A DNA stretch of 64,000 nucleotides from positions 125,001 to 189,000 of the forward strand of contig CAUYUJ010011570.1 in NCBI GenBank assembly GCA_963575745.1. Direction: 5' to 3'. The notes beneath the pieces are model-generated. The model saw only the letters and a program-made list of their open reading frames with translations. It was not told where the DNA came from and ran no database searches. A program made the translations under genes and the position numbers. This document shows, one piece after another, positions 29,886 through 40,144 of this stretch. Origin of the DNA: Prorocentrum cordatum. Its lineage: Eukaryota > Sar > Dinophyceae > Prorocentrales > Prorocentraceae. Positions within the stretch are counted from its first letter, which is position 1. The number at the start of each line of letters is the position of its first letter.

Positions 29886-31188
29886 GGCCCGGGCGATGTC
29901 CCCAGCGCGCTCCATAGACCGTGACAGTGAGACAAAGTTGTAAACGTACTCAGTGCGAATGAAATCATCGCTCAAACTCGGGGCTGGTCGACGATCAACA
30001 AGGAAGTTATGTGTACTGACGCCCGGGACTAGAGAACTGATGTGCTCATTCAAGGTCTGGCAGATCCAAAGGCTCACGCTCCAACCCATGGGCGGACATC
30101 GGAAACATGGAACCACCTTTTGCGAAGGATGAACGGGGGTACCCTCGCCAACGTGAGAGAGAGATTGAAGTCGCCAGCCCTGACGGGCGGGAGGCCGAAG
30201 TATTTTTGCAACCCTGGAGGCAGCAGAATGTTGTAGAAAGCATCCGCGATGTCTACGCCCGCCACTGCGATTGGGTCATCCCCGTCTACGGCGATCTGGC
30301 TGAAAGCACCGCCTGAGGCTAACTCAACTTGGTCGGCCTCGCCGAAGCGCAGTGACGAGTAGCGGCCATCTAAGATCACCCTCAGATCGCCATTTTTCTT
30401 GTGAACGAAAAAGAGCCCGACCGAGCACTCGCAGTCCAGCTGGAAACTCACCAGGTTAGAGTCCACCAGCCGCCGAAGCACTCGCTGATACAGCTTAGGG
30501 TTGCGAAGGTTGGGATCAACGTATAACCGACGTGGTCCCTCAATACGGATGCGGTCCAACCCCTGTTCTCGGGTAGCAACAAATCTTGCAAACGATTGGC
30601 GATCTTCCGGCCCGCATCACCAGCCAAACGCTCTAGCGTCTGTGGAGAAGTCGTAGCAGCAGGCAGAGAGATGCGGTCGACGTTGTCGAAGCCAACCGGG
30701 GCGATGGCCACGGCCTCCCCGTGGTGCGCCTGAGACACCCGAAGCTCCGCAAGGGCTCCTGGGCCGTCGAGGTCCATCGGCGGCTCTCCGAAGCGGCGAA
30801 CCGCATCTTCCAGCTCCCAGTGCACCTCGGCATGGACAGCAAGCAGCGGCTCTCCAGCGGCACGACGCGGAAGATCGTCATGTCCACTTCCACCCAGGTA
30901 CATGTCGTTGAGAGTCACAACTATCTCATTCACCATGTCGAGCCTGTGGTGGCGACGGTGCACCCGCCGAGCAGCTGTCCGAGAAAGGGTCTTCGTGTTC
31001 TGAAGCTCTGTAGAGGAAGAAGCAGGGTCAAGGCGAAGAGGAATCGGGAAGACATCGCGCTGGCGACCATCCCGGCGAGAGGAATAGCGGCCCCCACGTA
31101 CATCACGGACTCCAGGCGGGGAGACCGAAGCCGCCCTCTGTTGCATCTCGGGCGGGTCGAGGGGCATCCCGTCCGAGGTCACTCTCAT
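29850..31188 (-). pseudogene. Reverse transcriptase ORF (pol) of the retroelement, frameshifted and catalytically altered
   Basis: The ATG at 31188 overlaps the stop of the gag-like ORF (ATGA). The N-terminal region contains GFDNVDRISLPAATT, then the frame shifts near 30560. The next frame has fingers (VGLFFVHKKNGDLRVILDGR, about 30350-30430) and palm motif A (VDIADAFYNILLP, about 30215-30262). Another frameshift lies near 30110, before motif B (PMGWSVSLWICQ, about 30065-30095). Motif C, normally Tyr-x-Asp-(Asp/Asn), reads EYVYNFVSLS at about 29935-29952, so the first catalytic Asp of the pair is replaced by Tyr. One more frameshift occurs near 29890. With three shifts and a missing catalytic Asp this copy could not make active reverse transcriptase. 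Confidence 0.85.
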
Positions 31189-32426
31189 TGCCCCGAGAGG
31201 GCGCGACGATCCTCACGCGCATTTCGCAGCGACTTGAGGATGTCCGCGTCCCTCTCTGCTATGGCGCACACGTGGTGTAGGAGGTCAGGACACACCATCA
31301 TCCTGCCATCCTCCTTCGATGCCAATGCGAAGGCGGAGGCCTCGTCCAACAAGGCGAACTCGGCGGAGCCGTGGCCACGACTGCGTCCCTGAAGGGCCGC
31401 GTGTAGTGAACCCTCCGCCTCCATCGCGTACACGTACCTGTAGAGCTGTGCCTGTCGCATGGCCTCCCCGACGCCCACAAGGTCTGGAAGACTCACCTGA
31501 TCCCAGCGGGCTAAGGACGCGATCATCCTCATGATGCTCTCGTAGTGGGCCGCGCCGTAGTCATCGCTCGTCAAATGAGGCTGATTCCCGAACTGCGTGA
31601 AATGCCCCAGCGGGCTTCTGCAACGTCGGTCGACAAAAATGGAGCACCTCACCGCCAAACGGGGGCCCTCCAACGGCCATCCTGGAAGCGGCGTATGCTC
31701 GAACTTGGCGACAGCGTCCCGAAAATGGATACGAGTGCGATGGCCATCTGACTGCAGTGTGATGCCAAGGAGCCTGGCGTCAAGTCCAGTCTCAGCGCCA
31801 GCGTAGAGCGCCAGGCTGGCCGACACCCGTCGGATTCCGATCCAGTCCTTGTCGGTCCTCATGATCCCGACGTCGCCACCGAGTCGCTCCGACACATTCA
31901 GGGCCGCAACCGTTCCGCGATCTCCCGCGGTAGTCGTCGCCGTACCTCCAGCGCTGCCTCCAGCAACGCCACCGTCGGCACCGACCAGTTGCGGCCCAGG
32001 TCCCACGCCGCGCAGCTCAACGTCGAAAGCCCGCAGCGTGCCCTCAACAGGAAACTCAGCAGCGCGGCCCCCAGCGGTCTCCCAACCCCGGTAAATCTCG
32101 TCGGCCACCTGAGTCACCCCATCTGTGATTGCGGTCTTCTCATTGACCGTCAAGCGTCGCCCGAACCCGTGTAGCAGCCCCGCATCCTGAATTCCGCGGT
32201 CACGATGAGTGTCCACGAAGCGAAAGCCCAGAATATCAGCGCTGTCCCTGCTGCAGTCTTCTCTGCAGGCATCATGATCAGGCGCGCTGCGGCTCAGCAG
32301 CAGACGAGTCTGAGGTCCAGTTGGCGGATCCTCTGCTTGCCCCCAGATCCGACGCAGATGCCACTGCTGCTCGCCGGCGAATAGCACCCACACCCAAGGG
32401 CGGACGTATCCCAGCCGGGCGACCAT
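31185..32426 (-). CDS. Gag-like ORF of the retroelement (413 codons)
   Basis: ATG at 32426, stop overlapping the pol start at 31185-31188. It contains a Gly/Thr/Ala-rich middle (about residues 145-165) and, near residues 240-280, a segment WPLEGPRLAVRCSIFVDRRC followed by SPLGHFTQF. That resembles the capsid-like region I associate with dinoflagellate elements of this kind (inference). The C-terminal third is helical (MRMIASLARWDQVSLPDLVG... and AEFALLDEASAFALASKEDG). No enzyme motif. The likely role is packaging of element RNA. Its start overlaps the end of the upstream Cys-rich ORF in another frame, so the two may once have been one protein. Confidence 0.65.
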   Translation of the reverse strand: MVARLGYVRPWVWVLFAGEQQWHLRRIWGQAEDPPTGPQTRLLLSRSAPDHDACREDCSRDSADILGFRFVDTHRDRGIQDAGLLHGFGRRLTVNEKTAITDGVTQVADEIYRGWETAGGRAAEFPVEGTLRAFDVELRGVGPGPQLVGADGGVAGGSAGGTATTTAGDRGTVAALNVSERLGGDVGIMRTDKDWIGIRRVSASLALYAGAETGLDARLLGITLQSDGHRTRIHFRDAVAKFEHTPLPGWPLEGPRLAVRCSIFVDRRCRSPLGHFTQFGNQPHLTSDDYGAAHYESIMRMIASLARWDQVSLPDLVGVGEAMRQAQLYRYVYAMEAEGSLHAALQGRSRGHGSAEFALLDEASAFALASKEDGRMMVCPDLLHHVCAIAERDADILKSLRNAREDRRALSGQ

Positions 32427-32892
32427 TGTCGATGGCGGCAGGAGTCCGGCGGCCTGGCAGTCGCCAAGAGCACACGTTCCTCAGGCACGAATATCCCAAG
32501 AGCACCACCGCCTGCAACAAAGCGATCAGCGCATGAAGCCACAGGGCCACGAGCTCGCCCAGCCAGCCGCCTGACACCGAAGAGCCCTCGGTCGGTCCTG
32601 ACGTTGGATCCTCACCCGGAGCAGCGGCGCCAGGGGGCTCAGAAGCAGCTGCAGCCTCCGCCGCAGGTGGCGGCACAGGAGGTGTTGAGCTCTGACCTCC
32701 GCCGGCGATCCCGCCGGCCTGCAAGGGATTCAGGCCCGTCGGACACTGCAGATGCGGGCAGCTGGGACAGTGCAAGGTGGGGCACGATGGGCAGTCAGGG
32801 CACGTAGGACAAGGCTGCGTCCGCCACCAGTATGCCGTGAGGAGCTGAGTGACGGCGCCCACGAGCCAAACCCCGTTGCGGAGTACAGGCAT
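32278..32892 (-). CDS. Cys-rich, membrane-like 5' ORF of the retroelement
   Basis: ATG at 32892, just inside repeat A1. A hydrophobic start (MPVLRNGVWLVGAVTQLLTA) precedes a regular CPxC array (PCPTCPDCPSCPTLHCPSCP), a Pro/Ala/Ser-rich linker, and a hydrophobic segment (LGELVALWLHALIALLQAVV). Cys pairs at three-residue spacing suggest metal binding or disulphide packing. The frame overlaps the gag-like ORF by about 150 bp in a different phase, so a frameshift may separate two halves of one gag. Function unknown. Confidence 0.5.
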   Translation of the reverse strand: MPVLRNGVWLVGAVTQLLTAYWWRTQPCPTCPDCPSCPTLHCPSCPHLQCPTGLNPLQAGGIAGGGQSSTPPVPPPAAEAAAASEPPGAAAPGEDPTSGPTEGSSVSGGWLGELVALWLHALIALLQAVVLLGYSCLRNVCSWRLPGRRTPAAIDNGRPAGIRPPLGVGAIRRRAAVASASDLGASRGSANWTSDSSAAEPQRA

Positions 32893-32905
32893 CTGGACGC
32901 CACAA

Positions 32906-32987
32906 AAGCTTGAGCATTGATGCAACGACGGTCGCAACGGCGCCCTCTCATCCTATCTCGCAGAGAACACCAGGCACGCCAGAGCAA
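32906..32987 (-). repeat. Split direct repeat A1 (5' terminus of element)
   Basis: 82 bp identical to A2 at 26776-26857. It marks the 5' end on the minus strand. Confidence 0.92.
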
Positions 32988-34470
32988 AACATATCTCTCT
33001 ATCGGCAACGCGATCCCTGTTATGCCCCAGGACCCCGTGGGTCCTCCTCTATTTGTCGCCGCTACCGTCAACGCTACCGCCGCTGGCGTTCCTGTCCTCG
33101 TGGTCGTGGTCGTCGTCGTCAGCGTTGTCCTCGTCGTCATCTTCCATCCCAAGCGCGGCTCCCGGAGTGCCTCACCAGCAGCATCAGCACGTTCGCCGTC
33201 ACCCAGATGACGAGGTAGCTCTGACTGCCGCGGGCTGGAAGGGAGGAGGCAGGGCGAACGAAGCGAGGCGGCAGAAGAGAAGGACTGTTTTGCCAACCCA
33301 GAGCCATTCGGGAAACAACGGGAAACACACCCGAGGCGAAACACAACCTCTCCGCACTCGGAGCCGAAGCCACGAATACGACATGGCGCCGCAACGCCCC
33401 ACTAGTGCATCACCTTCTTGACGGAAGAGGAGGAGGAGGCGGAGGAGGAGGAGGAGGAACAGAAGGGGAGGAGGAGAGCAGGATGGGAGGGCGAGGAAGA
33501 TGGGGGAGTTGGAAGAGGGGCGAGGTCGAAGGAGGGAGACGGGGAGAAACGCTCCCTGCCAGGCGGGGGAGGGGTGTCAGCTCCGAGCAGAGCAGCGCCG
33601 GGCTCCCCCACCGCGCCGCGCTGAAAGCGCTCGGGGATTTCCGGGCGTGCAGTCATCGTGCTACCACACGGCACGCTGGATAGTTGATGAGCGGAGGGGC
33701 TTCGCTGGCAACTGCGAGCCTCGGACACGAGCAGGCTCCCCGACCGAGATCTAGACCCAGGGAACGGCCCGAAAAACAATGCCTTGATTGGGACCCAAAG
33801 GGTTCTCTTATCTCAGGGCCTCGGAAATAGTGGCTCCACGCGCACACACACACACACACAAGCGCTGAGCACGAACCAGCGCTGCCCTGGAGGGGGCAAA
33901 ATAGTTCTTGCGGCCATTACGTGTACGCCGGCCGCCCTCTGGGCGGCGGGGAACTAGGCGAATGCGACCAGGGCAGGGAGGAAGCGGAGAAGCGAAGCGA
34001 ACGCTGGAGTCATGCGCGCTCCACTAGTAAGCCCGCCCGTGCTCATTAGGGCATGATTGGAAACGAAGCGAATGCTGGAGTCGTGCGAACTCCGCTAGGA
34101 TGCCCGCCCGTGCTGGTAGGACATGGCGTGGAGGCCGTGGCCTCGAACATGTGAAGGCAGTGAGAAGGTAGGAGGAGGGAGGAGAAGGTAGTGCCGGAGG
34201 GAGGAAGAAAGAGAGGCGAGGAAGGAGCAAGGAGAGGTTGGATGTGATCTGGAATGGGAAGACATGCTAAGACTATAATCCGCCGGCCCCCTTGTGGGGC
34301 CACCAGGCTGTAGGCACGTGATTCGCAGTTTCCTGTACCAGTTGTAGTTTGTAGTTTCCAATGTTACAGTTCTGCTTCTTGCTGGTTACTGCAACTAGTT
34401 GATTGACCGCGCGAGGGGGGGGAGGCCCAAACAGGATTTTTTGGCACCCCCTGGGCGCGTTGTCTGAATT
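32988..34470. other. No gene recognised; short microsatellites
   Basis: GTCGTCGTC at 33101-33140, (GGA)n at 33423-33465, (CA)n at 33841-33860. Near-duplicate phrases GAAGCGAA(C/T)GCTGGAGTC at 33993 and 34063 mark a small ~70-bp duplication. No domain in any frame. Confidence 0.55.
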
Positions 34471-34487
34471 GCTGGGTGGGCTCAAAA

Positions 34488-35055
34488 TCGACACCCCTCA
34501 CGCAGATCCGCGAGGTCAGGGTCCAAAAACACAAAGGATTTGCCACATTTCTGAAATTCGGTGCCACCCCTCACGCAGATCCGCGGGGTCAGGGTCCAAA
34601 AACACAAGGGATTTGCCACATTTCTGAAATTCGGTGCCACCCCTCACGCAGATCCGCGGGGTCAGGGTCCAAAAACACAAGGGATTTGCCACATTTCTGA
34701 AATTCGGCGCCACCCCTCATGCAGATCAGGGTCCAAAAACACAATTTGCCGGTGCCACCCCTCACGCAGATTGGGTCAGCCAAATTCGCGGACCCCTCAC
34801 GCAGATCCGCGGGGTCAGGGTCCAAAAACACAGGGATTTGCCACATTTCTGAAATTCGGTGCCACCCCTCACGCAGATCCGCGGGGTCAGGGTCCAAAAA
34901 CACAGGGATTTGCCACATTTCTGAAATTCGGTGCCACCCCTCACGCAGATCCGCGGGGTCAGGGTCCAAAAACACAAAGGGATTTGCCACATTTCTGAAA
35001 TTCGGTGCCACCCCTCACGCAGATCCGCGGGGTCAGGGTCCAAAAACACAGGGGA
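34488..35055 (+). repeat. 73-bp tandem array (about eight units)
   Basis: Unit: CACCCCTCACGCAGATCCGC, GGGGTCAGGGTCCAAAAACA, then an AAGGGATTTGCCACATTTCT core and GAAATTCGGTGC. Copies are nearly identical; two around 34705-34800 are internally deleted. A single diverged half unit lies at 63757-63795. There are no spacers, so this is not CRISPR. Confidence 0.95.
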
Positions 35056-36345
35056 TTGTAAACCATACACGCCTTACCAATCGCCCTGTGTGGTAACCCC
35101 TCTTGTGATCAGTTGGTTTTGCCGATTGCGAATCGGCCTCGCATGAAGTTCCGATACTGCTGCACGACAGCGCCAAAGCCTCATGACTTAGCTTTTCCAT
35201 GGCCCGTTCTCCGAGAGAGGGGGCCGGCGGCAGGGTGCGAAACCCTTACGGATCAACACCACACGCACACATAGCAAAGGCATACATCCTCCCGGACATG
35301 CTGATGTCGGCTTGAACCAGAGTCCGCACATAGCAAACAGTTGTGGAGCAACTTTGACGCAAATTTATGGTGCTCTGCGCTTCTAATGAGGTGCTCGCGT
35401 CTTTGAATGATGGGTCCACCCCAGATGGGGCACGGCACTGAGTACTGCGTGGACTGACTCACCGTATTCGGTATAAGTGCATCGCGTTTGAAAAAACGAA
35501 AACAGAGCCCCCACGCCGCCTCGTGAGCTTCGGGTTCACGTCGCACTGGGCCATGCAGGGCACGACGATCGAGAAGACTATGGGCGCGAGACCTGCCCAA
35601 ACTCACCCCTCTGATATCATCATTCGATGTCGTCTGCGTTGCCTTCCCCCCTTTACCTCTTCCTTCACCCTTATAGCTCAACCTCATCCGTTCACCCCTC
35701 TTGGCACTAGCAACGCCATCGCACACGCATGGGCCGTTCCGTGTGCAATCAGGAGGGGGCTGCATGTTCGGGAAACGTGGCGGATGAGCACGAGAAATGC
35801 GATGATGATTCAAGAAGGAGGAGGAGAAGGAGGAGGAGGCAGCAGCAGCAGGAGCGAGAGAAGCAAAAGGACCAGAGCAAAGTCGAGAGGTGAACACCAG
35901 AAAAGCGCTAAGAAAAAAAGTACGGTGTATAAATGTGGCCCGCGCCAAAGGGAGAGCGCCATTCTGAACAACACGCTTTCGAGATGCCTCCAGCGAGGCC
36001 GTGCGACACGAAACAACTTTAACCACCCATCGAACAGTCAATGCACTCTGTGCCCAGGGTTCTTCTGCGTAAGATCGCCTCGGGAACCCCTCAACGAGCC
36101 GAAAGGGAGCCGAACGCTGCCCAATACAGCCCCAGGAGCACCCCGAGGTAAACCATGAGACTGCCCGAAGGCCGCCCATAACGCCCCCCAAAAGGGCTGC
36201 AAGACACGCCCGCACGTCCGCAAAGATAGTGACACCGAGCCATTTCGGGAAAGCTGTAGGTGGAACCGTTTCGCCCAAGACGGCCACGGGAGCCCCGACG
36301 GGCCCTCATGAGGCCACAACGAACCCCCTTCAATGCCTGCAAGGC
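35056..36345. other. No supported gene
   Basis: A 344-codon minus-strand open frame (35253-36287) crosses a GGA tract (35815-35850) and the diverged GCCCAAGAGG-type sequence at 36090-36320; it shows no domain and inconsistent codon choice. 35215-35253 carries a short block shared with 47750-47790. Confidence 0.45.
35215..35253 (+). repeat. Short dispersed block, copy 1
   Basis: GAGAGAGGGGGCCGGCGGCA, then GGGTGCGAAACCCTTACGGA and TCAACA. Similar to 47750-47790 (CGGCGGCAGGGGGCGAAGCC, CTTACGGATAAACA). GGGTGCGAAACCC / GGGGGCGAAGCCC could form a tiny hairpin. Confidence 0.55.
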
Positions 36346-36648
36346 GGAAGAGGAGGAGGAGGAGGAGAAGGAGGAGGAGGAGACCCGATCCCATCTGGCA
36401 AGTCATCCGAGGCGCCCACATCGCTAGATGCCCTACCGCCGCGCCAGAGCCCGCGCCCTGGCATCCCGTCGGCAAATAAGGCGGAACCGGCCTGCAGCAG
36501 GCCGAATGGCTCGCGATGTGATTTGGGCCCCCTCGGACCTGAGCTTGTTAAACGTGTTTAACAGAACGTCGCGTGCTATGGCAATGGAGACGATCTCATC
36601 GCACTAGAGAGGCATAGAAAAAAGAAGGAGCCCAGCAAACACCTCCGC

Positions 36649-36666
36649 CCCCCACCATGGTGGGGG
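36649..36666 (-). other. 18-bp perfect palindrome in the LINE 3' region
   Basis: CCCCCACCATGGTGGGGG directly follows the ORF2 stop; an adjacent GGCCTAGGCC-type palindrome covers the stop itself. Some LINEs use a 3' hairpin for recognition by their reverse transcriptase; that role here is inferred only. Confidence 0.5.
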
Positions 36667-36667
36667 C

Positions 36668-37657
36668 CTAGGCCCTAGGCAGATTGGCAAGCATCACTCC
36701 GAGAAGAGCAGGACAGACAAGGTAATGCACGATCTGGTCACCAGCAATACATTGACATCCAAACCTGCATCCTAGCGTGGCCTGGCGGTATCTCCGAGAG
36801 GTATTCCAAGCGTTGCATATACTGCGCAGCAGACTGAGTTGAACAAAGGGAGCAATGTGCTGGCCGACCACTTTTAGCCGAGAGAAACACAGTTGGGCTT
36901 CAGGGGCCCCGACTTGGCCAGCTTCAGGAAACCTCGAGGCCCAATGCTGGAGACGCCTCAGGATAAGCTCTGGAAAAGGGACCGGGGGTTGATGGGCGAG
37001 CACAAGCTTGGTCATTTTCTTCTGAAGCCCGTGCTCGAAGACGGCGGGGGCGGACGGGATTCGGGATAACTCACGATAGTTCTGGTTCATCATGAAAACG
37101 TAAGACTTGGTACAAACGGGATGGAGATGAGCGTCCAGATGGCATTCGGGGTCATCGAACGCGTCCTCGATTTTCTCGATGCAGGCGAAAAAGACGGAAG
37201 AGGCGAGGGTAGCACGATCTGCAGCGGCACGAGCTTCGCGTGTGAGAGACCTGGCCCGAAATAGTTTCCCCCCAAGAGACTTCGTTCCCACCAGCATATG
37301 ATCAGACAAGGCATGCCGAGGAGCACATGTAAGCGACTGTAGCCCCAGATGCACCTGCCAGCTGCAATCGGCCGCGGGCGGAAAGAACTGGGCAATGTAC
37401 GTGGGCACGGCGACTGCGATCTGGCTGTGCGCCACGAGAGAAATCGACAGGCCTAACTTCAAAGTCTTAATGAAGCGGCAGCGGTCGCGGAACTTGACCA
37501 GCGGGGCGGCCCAAGACTCCCCCTGGGCCCTGATCCCGCACATCGCACCAAGATACTTGGCACACTTAGACATCCCGAAGCTCCGAACTCTGACCCCCTG
37601 CCGTTGGAACTTCCTCTCCTCCTCCTCCCTGTTAAACTCGCGGTAAAATAATACCAC
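36668..37657 (-). pseudogene. LINE ORF2 C-terminal region with Cys/His finger
   Basis: Continues the reverse transcriptase frame after a one-base shift at an A6 run (minus strand) near 37655-37665. About 330 codons. It includes a conserved helical linker (VRSFGMSKCAKYLGAMCG at its start) and, near the end at 36710-36775, C-x-x-G-C-x-C-x(4)-D-x-x-x-H-Y-x-x-C-P, a finger like those at the C termini of many LINE ORF2 proteins and thought to bind nucleic acid. It ends at the TAG at 36668. Confidence 0.8.
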
Positions 37658-38874
37658 CGTTTTTTGAAGTTCGGGGCGAGGCCCGCGGCGAGCCCTGCAA
37701 GCATCCTAACTTTCATGACAATGGGCACGGCCGCGTAGATATCAAAGGCGGCGGAGGCAACATCGTCGGCGAAGGCACCGCGCAAATGGACAGGTCGGGG
37801 CAGCCGAAGACAGAGCAAGCGTAACATCGGGTCGAACCCCAGGGCGAACGCGCTTCCCGAGAGTGGACATCCTTGCTTTATCCCGCGGAGGATGCGAAAA
37901 GAGCAGTGAGACACCCCGCCCAGGAGAATGGTGGTGGCAACCTTGGCGTAGAGCGTCTTTATTGCATTCAGTACAAACTCGGGAAAGTTCATTTTCTCGA
38001 ACACGAAAAATATCCAATCATGGCATAAACTTGGGAAGGCGGCCTTAACGTCCAGCAGGATAGCGCCTGCAGTCTGCCGCCATAAAAGACCTGCTCCTAC
38101 GACCATGTGGGTCTCGAACTCAATCAGCAGATTGTCAAGCATGTTACGGTGTTTAACGAAGCCCCTTTGGATCCCAATAGTGGTGTCCACGCAAACGTCT
38201 TTCAGGCGGCAGTTGATCGCGACAGCGACAATTTTGTTGATCGGGTTGGAGAGGGAGATGGGACGGGTCATTTCAAGGGTCCTCCAGAGCTCGAAACCGT
38301 CGCGGTCCAGGAAACCGTTGGGGAGGAAGATCGAGTTGCTGAGGTTGAAATCGTCTGAAAGCTGGCCGAAATCCAAGATATGCTGGTGCATGGCGTAGGC
38401 GGCCCACCTAACAAATAAGTTCCCTTTGGACCAGGCAGAGTAACATAGCCCGTCAGGGCCAGGGGCGGAATCGCGAAGCCGATCCAAAACTCCGTAAAAC
38501 TGTTCTTCAGAGAGCCCCCAAATCTGAGCCTCCCTCACTTTTTGAATACGTTCCTCCAGCTGGTCCCTCGCGGCAATTTGAAATCAAGCAGAGGCGTGAA
38601 CTTGACTCCAATGAGCGGCTAGAGCATGAGCCCCAGCCTCAGCAGTCGGGAAAGCGCCCCCCTCGGCATCCGCGATGCCCGTGAGGAATATTCTCCGATT
38701 CTTCGGCGACCAGGCCGGTGCCAATCTCTGAAGACGCGCAGCTCGGTGCTCATAAAACTGGGGGGATTCCGTGGTATGTCCAATGATTTCCTCACTCTTT
38801 TTGGCACCGAGCGGCAGCAATCTTGGCCATATACTCTTGAAAGACTGACTGGTTGTGCCGCGTGCCACAGTCAA
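37459..38874 (-). pseudogene. LINE ORF2 reverse transcriptase region
   Basis: Motifs in order: DSAPGPDGLCYSAW (about 38440-38470), RPISLSNPINKIVAVAINCR, GFVKHRNMLDNLL, AILLDVKAAFPSL with the motif A Asp (about 38020-38060), GIKQGCPLSGSAF motif B (about 37840-37885), and AFADDVASAAFD with intact Asp-Asp (about 37745-37780). An in-frame TGA at 38584-38586 separates the linker (from 38874) from the reverse transcriptase core. Upstream, the frame is one base off from the endonuclease frame. Both lesions would stop translation before the catalytic core. Confidence 0.88.
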
Positions 38875-40144
38875 GGTCGAGAAAGTTGAGCAGCACGGTG
38901 ATGGCTTTGACGGCCTTCTTCAGCGTGCTTATCTTGTGGCTCCGCATGGCGCGATTCACCGCGAACAGCCACTGCAAATGCTGCTCGGCGGAACTGGGCG
39001 GAAACTCAGAAAGGCGATGCTGGACAAGACGTCCTGCGTCGTGCATTAGGCACGTGAGCTCTTCAACCATCAGCGGCGGATTATCTTCGCACACCCCGTG
39101 CTCGTCGATCAGCTTTTCAAGCAGGATCGGATACAGAGGGTGACGAGAGACCCACGAGGCGACGGCCCGAGCGCGGTTGTCTCCGCCTCCGTTCAGACGC
39201 AGGTACACCGGGGCGTGGTCACTCGGGAGGTCGGCTTTACAAATATACCAGGAGGTCCCAGAGGTCGTTTTCAAATCCAAGATATCCCCAGTAAACATAT
39301 TGGTATAAATACGGTCGATCCTGGATACACTAACCACATTCCCATTCCGAGTGGCGTGGTGGGTCGGGTTCTCTTGGTAGCATTCCATAACGTTAAGCAA
39401 GAGCGACCAGAACTTATGGGCGAGGGGGTCGGGGCCGTTGATCTGCACAGAGCCGTCTACTCGCCGGGCACCCTCGCCCAGCTCGCAAAAGTTGAAGTCT
39501 CCAACAAAGAAGAAGAGGCCCTGGACAGTGCGCAAAAAATCGGCGCATAAGCGAAGAATCCTTATTTTCTCTCTGTGGCGGCAGCTCGGGTGTAGATGGA
39601 GGTTCAAGATGGCAAGCGAGAAAGAGTCGGACTGGATGGTGACGGCAAGGAGACGCCCAGGAATAATCACATTGCGTTGATGTTGAGGAAGCAGAGCGAG
39701 AAGAGAGCGAGCGAGCATGATCGCGTTCCCGCCAACGCGACTGTCGGGACAGAACGTACAGACAGATTCATAGCCAGGGAACTCGGTACGCAACGACTCG
39801 CGATCCCCTTCATGGCCGTGCGTTTCTTGCAAGCATATGATATTGTGTGCTCTAATTAGGTTAGCGAGTCGATCGAAGGTCTTGACCTGAGTGTCGTGGC
39901 CCCCAGAGACCGCGCCGAACAGGGTATGACAGTTCCAAGTAGCAATCCGAATATCTCGACCGTTGGCCAGGGATGGCGGAAAAGAGAGGCGAGAACTGGC
40001 TGGGTTCTCAGGCGAAGGTGGCCGGGCTCCGGATTCAGCATTCGACAGAGAAGGCGAACAAAGATCAGAAGACTCGGGCGACAGAGGCAGCGAGGCAACG
40101 GGAGAAGGCAGAAAATTAGCACACGATACTAGGCTGGCATCACT
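38792..40144 (-). pseudogene. LINE ORF2 AP endonuclease region
   Basis: The frame is open from directly after the ORF1 stop (TGA at 40145-40147) and is the same frame as ORF1. After a Ser/Pro-rich linker the endonuclease starts with IRIATWNCHTLFG (about 39925-39965). It has ICLQETHGH with the catalytic Glu (about 39815-39840), LNLHLHPSCRHREK, FVGDFNF (about 39490-39512), RIDRIYTN (about 39290-39315) and SDHAPVYLRL (about 39195-39225), the full set of APE-type motifs. It would nick target DNA to prime reverse transcription. The frame ends at 38792, beyond the likely shift near 38810 into the reverse transcriptase frame. Confidence 0.88.

Larger units (their letters stand above)
26561..32987 (-). 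mobile_element. PAT/Ngaro-type tyrosine-recombinase retrotransposon (degenerate copy, 6.4 kb)
   Basis: On the minus strand the order is A1 repeat, Cys-rich/gag-like ORFs, reverse transcriptase, RNase H, tyrosine recombinase, methyltransferase, then B1, A2 and B2. Split direct repeats of the form A1-ORFs-B1-A2-B2 are the hallmark of PAT and Ngaro elements of the DIRS order, which integrate by tyrosine recombinase from a circular intermediate rather than by an integrase. The two A copies are identical over 82 bp and the two B copies differ at 2 of 157 bp, so insertion was fairly recent. Even so, the coding region has several frameshifts and at least one catalytic loss, suggesting it was mobilised in trans or that part of the damage is sequencing error. 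The 3' edge abuts a (TA)n tract; no target-site duplication is expected. Confidence 0.88.

Noticed and set aside
34488-35055. CRISPR-like repeat array
   Set aside because: Repeats are contiguous 73-bp units with no spacers, and the genome is eukaryotic.
35253-36287. 344-codon minus frame
   Set aside because: Crosses a GGA tract and minisatellite-like sequence; no domain and uneven composition.
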